A DNA stretch of 33,894 bases, taken from Microbacterium yannicii PS01 (GTDB lineage Bacteria; Actinomycetota; Actinomycetes; Actinomycetales; Microbacteriaceae). The notes under the pieces are model-generated. The model was not told where the DNA came from, did no database searches, and was given only the letters and a program-made list of their open reading frames with translations. The position numbers and the translations under genes were made by a program. This document shows, piece after piece, positions 1-8,505 of the stretch. The DNA is taken from contig NZ_CAJF01000012.1 of the NCBI RefSeq assembly GCF_000304335.1, forward strand, positions 69,617-103,510, in the 5' to 3' direction. Numbering within the stretch: position 1 is the first letter of the stretch; every line of letters starts with the position of its first letter.

Positions 1-107
1 CTCCTCCCGCTCCTGATCAGTCAGCGCGCCACAGGGAGGCAACCCGCGCAAGAACGGATGCCGCAGCCCAGCGGCTCCGGCCCCAGGAAAGCGGCAGCCG
101 CACACAA

Positions 108-178
108 GCGGAGGAGATGTGCGAGAGCGGAGGACCGAACCCCCAAAACAGCCCTCCCCTTCCGCACATCTCCTCCGC
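108..178. repeat. Perfect 16-bp inverted repeat in a gene-free left edge
   Basis: Positions 108-123 and 163-178 are exact reverse complements (GCGGAGGAGATGTGCG and its complement), separated by 39 bases. The whole stretch 1-253 has no credible gene: its open frames are antisense or lack a ribosome binding site. The repeat could be a terminator for a gene left of the window, a protein-binding site or a copy of a dispersed palindromic element. Nothing in the window decides between these. Confidence 0.6.
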
Positions 179-253
179 GCGTGACGGGAAACGGAGGACG
201 CTGATTCGGGCGGGTGACGGATGCCGCGACCCGGCCCCGATCCCGGTACACAG

Positions 254-286
254 CGAGGCGCCGCCCCGGTCAGGAGCGGCGCCTCG
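254..286 (-). terminator. Hairpin terminator of the secreted nuclease gene
   Basis: CGAGGCGCCGC (254-264) and its exact complement (276-286) form an 11-bp GC-rich stem with an 11-base loop, starting 14 bases past the stop codon of the minus-strand nuclease gene. There is no U-tract, which is usual in high-GC actinobacteria. Confidence 0.7.
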
Positions 287-299
287 TGTGCGGCGGGGA

Positions 300-2960
300 C
301 TAGAAGAGGCCGAGCAGGCCCTTGACCCCCACGACGACGGTGGCCGTGTCGGTCGCGGTGTTGCCCGCGGCATCCGTCGCGGTCCACGTGAAGGTGTACA
401 CGGCGCCGTTCACGGCCTTGACCTCGAACGTGCGGTCGCCCGTCTGCTCCCACGCGGCCTTGGTGGAGCCGGTGACGGTGACATCGGTGAGCTCGACGGT
501 CACCTCACCGCGGTCGTCCTCGGCCTCGACGAACACACGCACGGTGCGCATCTTGTTGTTCGGCACCAGAATGAACGACGGCAGCGCGACCGCCTCGACG
601 GTGGGGGCCGTCGTGTCGGGCGGCGTCAGGTCGAGCCCGACGATCACCGGGTCGTGGTCGCTCGAGCGGTACGCGTCCTCCGCGTACAGCGCGTCCTGCG
701 CGGGCTGCTTGAACGACATGTCGTAGTCGATCAGGCTCGGCTCGTCGGCGTTCACGTTCCACACTGCGGCGTCTGCCACCTCGTCGAGCACATCCGTGCC
801 GGCCAAGGCGTAGTCGAGGTATCCCAGCTGCCCGTCGAAGACGTAGGAGTAGGCATCCTGTCCCTCGAACTGCGCGAGCAGATCGGTGTAGCCCGCCGCC
901 GCGAGGGCCTGGATCGGGTCCTCCTGCGCGTACGAGTTGAGGTCGCCGAGGATCAGCTCGCGCCCGGCGCCTTGCGCGGTCGGGTCGGTCGCGAGCCAGT
1001 CCGCGAGCGCGGCGGCGGCCTGCGTGCGGACGCCGTTGCAGTTGCCCTGCCCGTTCGGGTCGGTCGGGTCGTTCACCGCGTTGCAGTCCGAGCCCTTGGA
1101 CTTGAGGTGGTTGACGACGACCGTGACGGTCGCGCCCGCCGCGTCGGTGAAGGACTGGGTGAGGCCGGGACGGTTGAAGTCGTCGAGCCAGCGCGCATCC
1201 TTCGACTGGTCCATGAGCTGGAACGCCCCGGCCGGCGTGACCGACTCCGGCTTGTAGATCAGCGCCGTGGTGATGACGTCCGTGCCGATCACACCCGTCT
1301 CGATGTGGTCGTACACCTCGGACCCGAGCCGCTCGTTGAGCGCTGTCGTGAGCGCCGCGACGGCGGTGCCGTTGTTCTCGATCTCGATGAGCCCGAAGAC
1401 GTCGGCGTCGATCTCAGCGAGCGCGGTGACGATCTTCGCCTCCTGACGCTCGAACTCCACTTCGTCGTTCGCGCCGCGCGCGTCGGGGCCAGTGAGGGTC
1501 GTGAAGTAGTTGAGCACGTTGAAGCTCGCGACCTTCAGCTCGCCGTCGACCTCGGGCGCCGTCGTCCGCGGGTTGCCGACCGCGAAGTCGGCACCTTCGG
1601 TGGGCTGTACGGCCCACACGTCGAACCGGTAGTCGAGCACGCCCGTCACGTTCGTGACCAGGTCACCGCTGCGGAACGCGTTCTCGAGCGTGAAGACCTC
1701 GCCGTTCGGGTGGATGGCCGGGTCGGGGTTCTGCGATCCGCGACCGTCGTCGACCGTGATGCTCTCGGCGATGTTCTTCGCGGCGAGCGCCACCGCCTCC
1801 GGCGAGCCGGCGTCGTACAGGCCGGTCGGCTGGGCCTGGCGACCGAGCGACAGGCTGAAGGTGCCGAAGCGGCCGAACTCGAAGGTCTCGGCCACGGTGA
1901 GCTGCTGGGGAAGCGTGACGTACATGCCCTCGGCCGCCTCGCGCTCAGCCTCCGACAGCGGAAGGCTCAGTGCCGTCGCGGCGGGCACCTCTGCGGTGCC
2001 GCACAGCTCGACGTCGGCGGCGACGATCTGCGTCATGCCGAAGTTCTCTGCGGCCTGTCCAGCGACCGAGACCACGTCGCCCACGGCGACCTCCGCGCCG
2101 TCGGGCGCGTAGACGAAGATGCCGTCCGAGGTCGCGGCGTCGCCGTCTCCCGCGTCCTGCACGTAGTAGCCGTCGAAGCCGCCGGTCTGGAAGTCGCCGA
2201 CAACGACGCCCTCGATGAGCACATCCTCACCCGCGACGGGTGTCGCGGCGCCCGCGCCCTGCACGGCGCCGATGGCCACCGGCTCGAGGTCGCAACCGGC
2301 CTCCACCGGGTCGGTGCCGGGATCGGTCGACGGCGGCAGTGCGCAGTCCGCGTCGTGCGTGCCCAGGCCGTCGAAGGTGTTCTGCGCGAAGCCCGCCCAG
2401 CCCGCCGCCGGGTCGAACGCGTCGGTGCCGGTCGCGTCTCCGACGCACGTGCCGGCGGCGCGACGCAGCGTGTTGTCGGCCGTTGAGGTGGCGCCGGTGC
2501 CCCACTCGGTGCCCGGGTCGACGCCGATCTGCCCGAGCACGTCGACGATGGTTCCGCTCTTGACCAGCGCGACGGCGTCGTCGCCGTTGAACAGTCCGGC
2601 GTTCGTCGCCGACACCTGATCCGCCTGCGCCAGGATCGCCGGGTCGGCCGCGCCGTGCGCGAAGACGAAGACATCGTCGGGGGCGATCGTGCCCGTGAGG
2701 GCCGCGGTGAAGCTCGTGGAGGTGTTGCCGTTGGAGTACTGCGCGATCGAGTAGCCCGACGCGGCGAGGTCGACCGCCGCGGTGCTCGGGTTGTAGATCT
2801 CGACGACCTTGTTGTTGGACGAGCCTTCGACGTACTCGCTGATGAGCAGATCTCCGGATGCCGCGGCGGCGGGCGGTGCGGCGACCATGACCGCCGCGGC
2901 GGCGAGCGCCGTGGCGCTGAGAGCGGCCGCCAGACGGCGGGGTGAACGGGGCAGGGGCAC
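300..2960 (-). CDS. Secreted ExeM/NucH-type endonuclease with lamin-tail domain
   Basis: This encodes 886 residues. A signal peptide (RSPRRL then an Ala/Val-rich core, cut near residue 34) directs export. Residues about 38-145 form a lamin-tail domain (LLISEYVEGSSNNKVVEIYN), residues about 245-330 an OB-like domain, and residues about 475-778 an endonuclease/exonuclease/phosphatase domain. Residues about 786-880 form an Ig-like domain. Likely catalytic residues are N481, E526 or E528, H618 (VVNHLKSKG), D673 and N675 (GDLNSY) and the SDHDP motif at 767-771. The family degrades extracellular DNA or RNA, for nutrient scavenging or biofilm turnover. I chose the GTG at 2960 because GGAGG lies just upstream; the in-frame ATG at 2981 has no such site. 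There is no sortase signal, so the product is probably free or loosely wall-bound. Confidence 0.93.
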   Translation of the reverse strand: MPLPRSPRRLAAALSATALAAAAVMVAAPPAAAASGDLLISEYVEGSSNNKVVEIYNPSTAAVDLAASGYSIAQYSNGNTSTSFTAALTGTIAPDDVFVFAHGAADPAILAQADQVSATNAGLFNGDDAVALVKSGTIVDVLGQIGVDPGTEWGTGATSTADNTLRRAAGTCVGDATGTDAFDPAAGWAGFAQNTFDGLGTHDADCALPPSTDPGTDPVEAGCDLEPVAIGAVQGAGAATPVAGEDVLIEGVVVGDFQTGGFDGYYVQDAGDGDAATSDGIFVYAPDGAEVAVGDVVSVAGQAAENFGMTQIVAADVELCGTAEVPAATALSLPLSEAEREAAEGMYVTLPQQLTVAETFEFGRFGTFSLSLGRQAQPTGLYDAGSPEAVALAAKNIAESITVDDGRGSQNPDPAIHPNGEVFTLENAFRSGDLVTNVTGVLDYRFDVWAVQPTEGADFAVGNPRTTAPEVDGELKVASFNVLNYFTTLTGPDARGANDEVEFERQEAKIVTALAEIDADVFGLIEIENNGTAVAALTTALNERLGSEVYDHIETGVIGTDVITTALIYKPESVTPAGAFQLMDQSKDARWLDDFNRPGLTQSFTDAAGATVTVVVNHLKSKGSDCNAVNDPTDPNGQGNCNGVRTQAAAALADWLATDPTAQGAGRELILGDLNSYAQEDPIQALAAAGYTDLLAQFEGQDAYSYVFDGQLGYLDYALAGTDVLDEVADAAVWNVNADEPSLIDYDMSFKQPAQDALYAEDAYRSSDHDPVIVGLDLTPPDTTAPTVEAVALPSFILVPNNKMRTVRVFVEAEDDRGEVTVELTDVTVTGSTKAAWEQTGDRTFEVKAVNGAVYTFTWTATDAAGNTATDTATVVVGVKGLLGLF

Positions 2961-3011
2961 AGATCCTCCAGTGACAGTCATCCGACAAGACAGACACGTG
3001 TGACGACAGAA

Positions 3012-3049
3012 GAGGAAGGCGCGTCGCCTTCCTCGATCCTCACAACGTA
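3012..3049 (-). promoter_or_regulatory. Probable promoter and 5' stem-loop of the nuclease gene
   Basis: On the minus strand TTCCGA (plus 3067-3072), a 17-base gap and TACGTT (plus 3044-3049) resemble -35 and -10 boxes. This would start the transcript near 3037. The first bases of that RNA would form a perfect 10-bp stem (3012-3021 with 3025-3034, three-base loop), which could stabilise the 5' end. The -35 match is weak. Confidence 0.45.
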
Positions 3050-3153
3050 GGCGAGCGGCATCCTTCTCGGAAGACCGCCAGGGGGAGAGTTCCTTAACGT
3101 TCGGTTGCCTCCGGCCGCACCGGCACTTGGGCGCACGGTGCGACCCGGCCAGA

Positions 3154-3669
3154 ATGGACCCCATGACCGCGAGCCCCGTGGAGCCCTTCCGCGTCGTGTT
3201 CGTCTGCACCGGCAACATCTGCCGGTCGCCCATGGCGGATGTGGTGTTCCGGGGATTCGCGGATGCCGCGGGACTCGGCTCCCGCGTCGCATCGAGCAGC
3301 GCCGGCACCGGCGACTGGCACGTCGGCGAACGTGCCGACCAGCGCACGCTCGAGGCCCTCACGCGGGCCGGCTACGACGGCACCCGGCATCGCGCACGCC
3401 AGTTCACCCACGCCGACTTCGCGCACAGCGATCTCATCCTGGCGCTCGACCGCAGCCATGAGCGCATCCTGAACGGCTGGGCCCGCAGCGAGGCCGACGC
3501 CGACAAGATCGCCCTGCTGATGTCGTTCGACCCCGCCGCGCGCGTCCTCGACGTCCCCGACCCGTACTATGCCGGCCCCGGAATGTTCGACGAGGTGCTC
3601 GGTATGATCGAGGGTGCGAGCCGGGCGCTCTTCCGGCAGCTCGAACCCGCCATCCGCCCGGTGCCCTGA
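3154..3669 (+). CDS. Low-molecular-weight protein tyrosine phosphatase
   Basis: This encodes 171 residues of the low-molecular-weight PTP / arsenate-reductase-like fold. The P-loop CX5R(S) is at C18-R24 (VCTGNICRSP) and the general-acid aspartate is in DPYY at 136-139. Both are in the expected places, so an active cytoplasmic phosphatase is likely. In bacteria such enzymes act on tyrosine-phosphorylated proteins, including polysaccharide export kinases, but no partner kinase is nearby. The start is uncertain: ATG 3154 and ATG 3163 are both in frame and neither has a good ribosome binding site. purB follows after 35 bases in the same direction, so the two may be co-transcribed. The nuclease gene diverges from it. 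Confidence 0.93.
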   Translation: MDPMTASPVEPFRVVFVCTGNICRSPMADVVFRGFADAAGLGSRVASSSAGTGDWHVGERADQRTLEALTRAGYDGTRHRARQFTHADFAHSDLILALDRSHERILNGWARSEADADKIALLMSFDPAARVLDVPDPYYAGPGMFDEVLGMIEGASRALFRQLEPAIRPVP

Positions 3670-3704
3670 CATCGGGCTGGCGCCTGCATCCCGATGGGAG
3701 CACC

Positions 3705-5087
3705 GTGACCTCTCTGCCTCCGCAGCCCCTCAGCCCGCTCGACGGCCGCTATCGCGCCGCGGTCGGCGAGCTCGCCGACTACCTGTCCGAAGCGGGACTG
3801 AACCGCGCCCGCGTCGAGGTCGAGGTCGAGTGGCTCATCGCCCTCACCGATCGTTCGCTCTTCGGCACCTCACCGCTGAACGACGACGACAAGGCGCGCC
3901 TGCGGGCCCTGTACCTCGAGTTCGGGCAGGCCGAGATCGACTGGCTGGCCGAGAAGGAGGCGGTGACCCGTCACGACGTCAAGGCCGTCGAATACCTCGT
4001 GCGCGACCGGCTCTCGGCGCTCGGGCTCGACGGCATCGCCGAGCTGACCCACTTCGCGTGCACCAGTGAGGACATCAACTCCGCCTCGTACGCGCTCACC
4101 GTGCAGCGTGCCGTGGAGCGCGTGTGGCTGCCCAAGCTCCGTGCCGTCACCGCCGCGCTCGCCGAACTGTCGGTCGCGCACCGCGATGCCGCGATGCTCA
4201 GCCGCACGCACGGCCAGCCGGCGACGCCGTCGACGATGGGCAAAGAGCTCGCGGTGTTCGCATGGCGCCTCGCGCGCGTCGCCGACCAGATCGAGAGCGG
4301 CGAGTACCTGGCGAAGTTCTCCGGGGCGACCGGCACGTGGTCGGCGCACCTCTCCGCCGACCCCGACGTCGACTGGCCGGAGCTGTCCCGCTCGTTCATC
4401 GAGGGCCTCGGACTCGACTTCAACGTGCTCACCACCCAGATCGAGTCGCACGACTGGCAGGTCGAGCTCTACGATCGCGTGCGGCACGCCGGCGGCATCC
4501 TGCACAATCTCGCCACCGACGTGTGGACCTACATCTCCATCGGCTACTTCACGCAGATCCCGGTGGCGGGTGCGACCGGCTCGTCCACGATGCCGCACAA
4601 GATCAACCCGATCCGCTTCGAGAACGCCGAGGCGAACCTCGAGATCGCCGGAGGCCTGCTCGCCACCCTGTCGCAGACTCTCGTCACCTCGCGCCTGCAG
4701 CGGGACCTCACCGACTCGACGACGCAGCGCAACATCGGCGTCGCCTTCGGGCACTCGCTGCTCGCGCTCGACAATCTGCAGCGCGGCCTGAAGGAGATCT
4801 CACTGGCGGAAGACGTGCTGCTGGACGACCTCGACGGCAACTGGGAGGTGCTCGCCGAAGCGATCCAGACGGTCGTGCGCGCCGAGATCGCCGCCGGCCG
4901 GTCGCAGATCACCGATCCGTACGCGCTGCTGAAGGACCTCACCCGCGGCCGGCGCGTGGGCGCGACCGAGCTCGCGGAGTTCGTGCGCGGCCTGGACATC
5001 GGCGACGCGGCCAAGGAGCGTCTGCTGGCCCTCACTCCCGCGACGTACGCGGGCCTGGCCTCGCAGCTGGTCGATCAGCTGCGCTGA
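3705..5087 (+). CDS. purB: Adenylosuccinate lyase
   Basis: This is a 460-residue cytoplasmic enzyme of purine synthesis. It releases fumarate from SAICAR and from adenylosuccinate, and works as a homotetramer. The fumarase/aspartase superfamily signature GSSTMPHKINP is at residues 292-302, and the active-site histidine loop SRTHGQPATP starts at 166. The N-terminal SPLDGRY and the length place it with the Escherichia coli type rather than the shorter Bacillus type. The GTG start at 3705 follows GGGAG by four bases. A large palindrome downstream separates it from converging genes. Confidence 0.97.
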   Translation: MTSLPPQPLSPLDGRYRAAVGELADYLSEAGLNRARVEVEVEWLIALTDRSLFGTSPLNDDDKARLRALYLEFGQAEIDWLAEKEAVTRHDVKAVEYLVRDRLSALGLDGIAELTHFACTSEDINSASYALTVQRAVERVWLPKLRAVTAALAELSVAHRDAAMLSRTHGQPATPSTMGKELAVFAWRLARVADQIESGEYLAKFSGATGTWSAHLSADPDVDWPELSRSFIEGLGLDFNVLTTQIESHDWQVELYDRVRHAGGILHNLATDVWTYISIGYFTQIPVAGATGSSTMPHKINPIRFENAEANLEIAGGLLATLSQTLVTSRLQRDLTDSTTQRNIGVAFGHSLLALDNLQRGLKEISLAEDVLLDDLDGNWEVLAEAIQTVVRAEIAAGRSQITDPYALLKDLTRGRRVGATELAEFVRGLDIGDAAKERLLALTPATYAGLASQLVDQLR

Positions 5088-5132
5088 GCTCTGGCGCCGC
5101 GTCGCCCCGCCGACTCGCCCGCCCGCCCGCCC

Positions 5133-5185
5133 ACTCGCCACGACACGCCGAACGCGCGCCGCGCCGGCGGCGTGTTCTGGCGAGT
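5133..5185. terminator. Palindrome between converging genes, likely two-way terminator
   Basis: Two 18-base arms (5133-5150 and 5168-5185) pair with two mismatches around a GC-rich 17-base loop. The element lies between the ends of purB (plus) and a small membrane-protein gene (minus), so it could stop transcription from both sides. Its long, imperfect arms also resemble a dispersed palindromic repeat. Confidence 0.6.
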
Positions 5186-5215
5186 CGCGGGTGACGCGAC
5201 CGGGGTGAGAAGAGC

Positions 5216-5560
5216 TCAGGCCTGGGGCGGGGCGGATGCCGCGGCATCCGGGTCGTCGCCATCCTCGCGCTTCTCGGTCTCGTCCGGGAGCAGCACGGGC
5301 TTGTCGACCGGCTTCGTCACCTGCGCGGGGTCGACGGCGAGGAGCAGCAGCGAGACGATCAGGAGGACCGCGATGAAGCTGACGCCCGCGACGATGAGCG
5401 CGAGGACGACGGCGGACTGAGCCTCTTCGGCAGTGCGCTGCTGGAAGAAGCCCATCGACACGAGTGTCACGATGCCGGCGAAGGCGGCGGCCGCGAAAGC
5501 CAGGCCGAGCAGCTGGACCGGCTTCATCAGGTCGCGGCGGGTGGGGCGGTCGTCGCTCAC
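5216..5560 (-). CDS. Small two-helix membrane protein of unknown function
   Basis: This encodes 114 residues with two hydrophobic segments, about 14-32 and 42-66, and an acidic, proline-rich cytoplasmic-type tail (DETEKREDGDDPDAAAS). I do not recognise a characterised family. The GTG start at 5560 overlaps the TGA of the preceding gene as GTGA, so the two are translationally coupled and their products probably act together in the membrane. The start is well supported by that overlap. Confidence 0.8.
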   Translation of the reverse strand: MSDDRPTRRDLMKPVQLLGLAFAAAAFAGIVTLVSMGFFQQRTAEEAQSAVVLALIVAGVSFIAVLLIVSLLLLAVDPAQVTKPVDKPVLLPDETEKREDGDDPDAAASAPPQA

Positions 5561-6261
5561 GCGGAGTCCTTCTGATCGGCAGATGCGGGCGCCTCGGCCG
5601 TGACGAGCACGTCGGGGCGCGGGGAGAAGCCGGCGATGCCGAGGTAGACGGCGACGATGGCCGCGTAGCCGCCGAAGATGCCGACGCCGATCGTCACGCC
5701 GGTGAGCGTGAACGTCTCGCGTGCCTCTTCGATCGTGTAGTCCAGGGCGTAGCCCGGCTGCACGAACAGCATGGCAACCCCCAGCAGCACGGTGATCGCG
5801 GCGACGACGACGGCGTCGCGACTCTCGGAGCGCGGCGCTGCCGGAGGGAGGGGTCGCGTGTCGGCGACGCCCGGAGCGATCTCGCGACGCTCGGTGCGAC
5901 GCCGCAGTCCGCGCCAGCCGGCGACGCCCTCGATGACGCCGCTGATCAGCGCCCAGGCGATGACGAGGGCGAAGAAGCCGACCGTCGTGCGCAAAGGGCT
6001 GAGGCCGGCGGCCATGCCGGCGACGAGCGTCACGCCGCCCAGGACGGCGGCGGGCCAGCGGCGTCCTGCCAGGTACACGAGCCACACCGCCAGCAGCAGC
6101 ACCAGACCGGTCGCGATCGCGAACCCGCTGAACACGGCGGCTCCGACGGCCGCGGAGTGGTCGGGCGAGAAGGTGATCATGACCGCCGCGATCGCCGCGA
6201 AAGCGGCGCGCGCGAGCTGCACGTGGCGCACGTCGAACGCGCGAGCAGAGGCTGAGGTCAC
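5557..6261 (-). CDS. Multi-spanning membrane protein, HdeD/DUF308-like
   Basis: This encodes 234 residues with about six hydrophobic helices: pairs at about 18-70, 75-115 and 155-215, with a basic loop in the middle (WRGLRRRTERR). The helix pattern and the glycine-containing pairs (LISGVIEGVAGW) recall the HdeD/DUF308 family, but I cannot confirm this without a profile search. No catalytic motif is visible. The GTG at 6261 has AGGA five bases upstream. It forms a two-gene unit with the overlapping small membrane-protein gene. Confidence 0.75.
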   Translation of the reverse strand: MTSASARAFDVRHVQLARAAFAAIAAVMITFSPDHSAAVGAAVFSGFAIATGLVLLLAVWLVYLAGRRWPAAVLGGVTLVAGMAAGLSPLRTTVGFFALVIAWALISGVIEGVAGWRGLRRRTERREIAPGVADTRPLPPAAPRSESRDAVVVAAITVLLGVAMLFVQPGYALDYTIEEARETFTLTGVTIGVGIFGGYAAIVAVYLGIAGFSPRPDVLVTAEAPASADQKDSA

Positions 6262-6282
6262 GGTTTTCCTGCGGAGAGGCGG

Positions 6283-6300
6283 GTTCCCGGACGGGGGAAC
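6283..6300 (-). terminator. Short hairpin after the decarboxylase gene
   Basis: GTTCCC (6283-6288) and GGGAAC (6295-6300) can form a six-base-pair hairpin about 60 bases past the decarboxylase stop codon and ahead of the next minus-strand gene. The stem is short, so this is only a possible terminator. Confidence 0.3.
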
Positions 6301-6360
6301 GGATGCCTCCATCTTACGTGGCACGCACGCCCCGACCTCCGGGCCGGCTGTGCACCCGGA

Positions 6361-7746
6361 TCAGGCCAGGGTGTCGAGGATCCCGGTGAGCAGCTCGAAG
6401 GTGGTCAGCGGCGAGATGACGGCGAAGCGCAGCACCGGCTCGCCCGCGTGCGAACTCGGCACCACGAAGGCGTGCTGCTCCTCGAGCAGACGGTCGGACC
6501 ACGCCTCGTAGTCGGCGAGGGTCCAGCCCTCGCGCCGGAACACCACCACCGACAGCTGCGGGTCGCGCACGAGTGACAGACCGTCGCGAGCCTGGATCTC
6601 GTCCGCGATGCGGCGAGCGAGATCGATGCCGTGCGCGACCGCGGCTCGGTACTGCTCGGTGCCATGCGTGGCGAGCGAGAACCACAGCGGCAGACCCCGG
6701 GCGCGACGGGTGAGCTGCACGGCGAGGTCGGACGGGTTCCAGTCCGGCTTGCCGGTGAGCGTATCGAGGTACTCGGCCTTCTGCGTGTGCGCCGCGAGCG
6801 CCAGCGAAGGCTCGCGGTAGATGAGCGCGCACGCGTCGAAGGGCGCGAACAGCCACTTGTGGGGGTCGACGATCACCGAGTCGGCGAGCTCGACGCCCGC
6901 GAACGCCGGGCGCATGCTCTCGACCAGCATCGCGGCCAGCCCGTAGGCGCCGTCCACGTGGAACCAGACGCCCCGCTCCTTCGCGACGGCCCCGACGCCG
7001 GCGATGTCGTCGACGATGCCGAAGTTGGTCGTGCCGCCGGTCGCCACGACCGCGAACACCGCATCGCCGTGGGCGTCGAGCACCCGCGCGACGGCCTCGC
7101 CGCGCAGCCGGCCGTCGGCGTCGGCCTCGGCGGTGGCCACGTCGACGTCCATGACGGCCGCCGCCGACGCGATCGACGAGTGCGCCTCGGCGCTGCAGAC
7201 GATGACCCACCGGGCAGGGTCCGGATGCTGCGCCTCGCGGTTGCGGCGGCGGGCTGCGTCTCGCGCGGTGACCAGCGCCGAGAGGTTGCCGATGGTGCCG
7301 CCCTGCACGAACACTCCACCTGAGCCCTCGGGCATGCCGAATTCGCGCGCGAGCCAGTGCAGCACCTCGTTCTCGGCGAAGACCGCGCCGGCGCCCTCCA
7401 TCCACGACCCGCCGTAGACGGCGGATGCCGACACCACGAGATCGAATGCGAGGGAGGCCTTGCTCGGAGCCGAGGGGATGAACGACAGGTACCCGGGGTG
7501 ATCGGTCGACAGGCAGGCCGGCGCGAGCACGTTCTCGAAGAGCGCGATGGCGCGGCGGGCGCCGATGCCCCCGGTCGTGATCGAGCCCGAAGCCAGCCGC
7601 GCGAGGTCCTGCGGTGTCATCGGCTTGTCGAGCGGCACGTCTTCGTACAGCGCCCGGCGCCGCGCATAGTCGAGCACGTCGTCGACCGTGGCGGTGGTGG
7701 CGTCCGAGATGGCGTGCATCTGGGCGGGGCGGGATGTCGCGGTCAT
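6361..7746 (-). CDS. Group II pyridoxal-phosphate decarboxylase
   Basis: This 461-residue PLP enzyme belongs to the aromatic-L-amino-acid / glutamate decarboxylase family. The PLP lysine is K297 (DPHKWL), the cofactor-stacking histidine H189 (SAEAHSS), and the pyridine-nitrogen aspartate D265 (HVDGAYG). The family removes the alpha-carboxylate of amino acids such as tryptophan, tyrosine, DOPA or diaminobutyrate; the substrate here cannot be read from sequence. The length is normal and it should be cytoplasmic. ATG 7746 is preceded by GGAG at a good distance. It stands alone, diverging from the DUF1801-like gene across about 210 bases that hold no other gene. Confidence 0.92.
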   Translation of the reverse strand: MTATSRPAQMHAISDATTATVDDVLDYARRRALYEDVPLDKPMTPQDLARLASGSITTGGIGARRAIALFENVLAPACLSTDHPGYLSFIPSAPSKASLAFDLVVSASAVYGGSWMEGAGAVFAENEVLHWLAREFGMPEGSGGVFVQGGTIGNLSALVTARDAARRRNREAQHPDPARWVIVCSAEAHSSIASAAAVMDVDVATAEADADGRLRGEAVARVLDAHGDAVFAVVATGGTTNFGIVDDIAGVGAVAKERGVWFHVDGAYGLAAMLVESMRPAFAGVELADSVIVDPHKWLFAPFDACALIYREPSLALAAHTQKAEYLDTLTGKPDWNPSDLAVQLTRRARGLPLWFSLATHGTEQYRAAVAHGIDLARRIADEIQARDGLSLVRDPQLSVVVFRREGWTLADYEAWSDRLLEEQHAFVVPSSHAGEPVLRFAVISPLTTFELLTGILDTLA

Positions 7747-7958
7747 GGCTGCTCCGGCGGCTCGGGTGTTCGCGTGGTCACGCGTGGGCGTGACACCTCA
7801 CGGTAGGTGCGCGCGCCCGCGCACTCAAGACGGGCCGGGCCGAGGCATCCGCTTGTCGCATGCGGGATCGGGCAGGAATGGAGAAGCACTCGTCAGGGCC
7901 CCGCGCGTAGCGTGAGGGCCACGGGCCGCGGAGGCCCACGAGTCTGAAGGAGGAAGAC

Positions 7959-8399
7959 ATGGCCGGCAAGACGACGGCGGACGGACTGTCGCAGGAGGAG
8001 CGCGACGCGGTCAAGGAGCGCGCGAAGGAGCTGCGCGCCCAGGCGAAGGCGGGCAAGAGCCGCGAGGCGGGCACCAAGCAGGTCTTGGAGGCGATCGGCA
8101 AGCTCGAGGGGACCGACAAGAAGCTGGCCGAGGGCCTGCACAAGCTGGTGGGCGAGGTCGCACCCGACCTGGTGCCGAAGACGTTCTACGGCTTCCCGGC
8201 ATACGCCAACGAGGCGGGCAAGGTGGTCGTGTTCCTCCAGCCCGCGTCGAAGTTCAAGACCCGCTACGCGACGATCAACTTCGACGAGCCGGCAGCCCTC
8301 GACGACGGCGACATGTGGCCGATCGGGTTCGCCGTCACGGCGTGGACTCCCGGGGTCGAGAAGAGGATCTCCGAGCTGGTGAAGCGGGCGGTCTCCTGA
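7959..8399 (+). CDS. DUF1801 / YdhG-like small cytoplasmic protein
   Basis: This encodes 146 residues. The N-terminal third is charged and probably helical (Lys/Glu/Ala-rich, residues 1-55). The rest matches the DUF1801 fold: APDLVPKTFYGFPAYA, then KVVVFLQPASKFKTRYATI and the LDDGDMWP motif. Members of this fold include the putative iron-chaperone-like YdhG and Fra-like proteins, but no biochemical role is established. A strong site, AAGGAGG, precedes ATG 7959. A hairpin terminator follows. Confidence 0.85.
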   Translation: MAGKTTADGLSQEERDAVKERAKELRAQAKAGKSREAGTKQVLEAIGKLEGTDKKLAEGLHKLVGEVAPDLVPKTFYGFPAYANEAGKVVVFLQPASKFKTRYATINFDEPAALDDGDMWPIGFAVTAWTPGVEKRISELVKRAVS

Positions 8400-8421
8400 C
8401 TTGTTCGATGCTCTCGCACCG

Positions 8422-8456
8422 GCCCGTCGGCGGCACAGGTTACGCCGCTGACGGGC
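8422..8456 (+). terminator. Hairpin terminator after the DUF1801-like gene
   Basis: GCCCGTCGGCGG (8422-8433) pairs with CCGCTGACGGGC (8445-8456) with one mismatch and an 11-base loop, 22 bases past the stop codon. Confidence 0.7.
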
Positions 8457-8493
8457 TGTGTGCAACGGGATGAGCGGATGCCACCCGGTCGCA

Positions 8494-8499
8494 TAGTTT
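8494..8499 (+). promoter_or_regulatory. -10 box of a probable leaderless transcript
   Basis: TAGTTT (TANNNT type) ends exactly six bases before the ATG at 8506, and no Shine-Dalgarno sequence is present. The expected transcription start therefore falls on the A of the start codon, as in actinobacterial leaderless genes. I see no clear -35 box. Confidence 0.5.
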
Positions 8500-8505
8500 T
8501 TGGAC

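Noticed and set aside
117..2486. Open frame of 789 codons antisense to the nuclease gene
   Set aside because: It is an Arg/Val/Gly-rich shadow of the strongly supported nuclease gene, with no recognisable domain or ribosome site.
3079..3105. PhoP-type phosphate box before the nuclease
   Set aside because: Two GTTC units (3089 and 3099) are spaced by 10 rather than 11 bases and the rest does not match, so the evidence is too thin.
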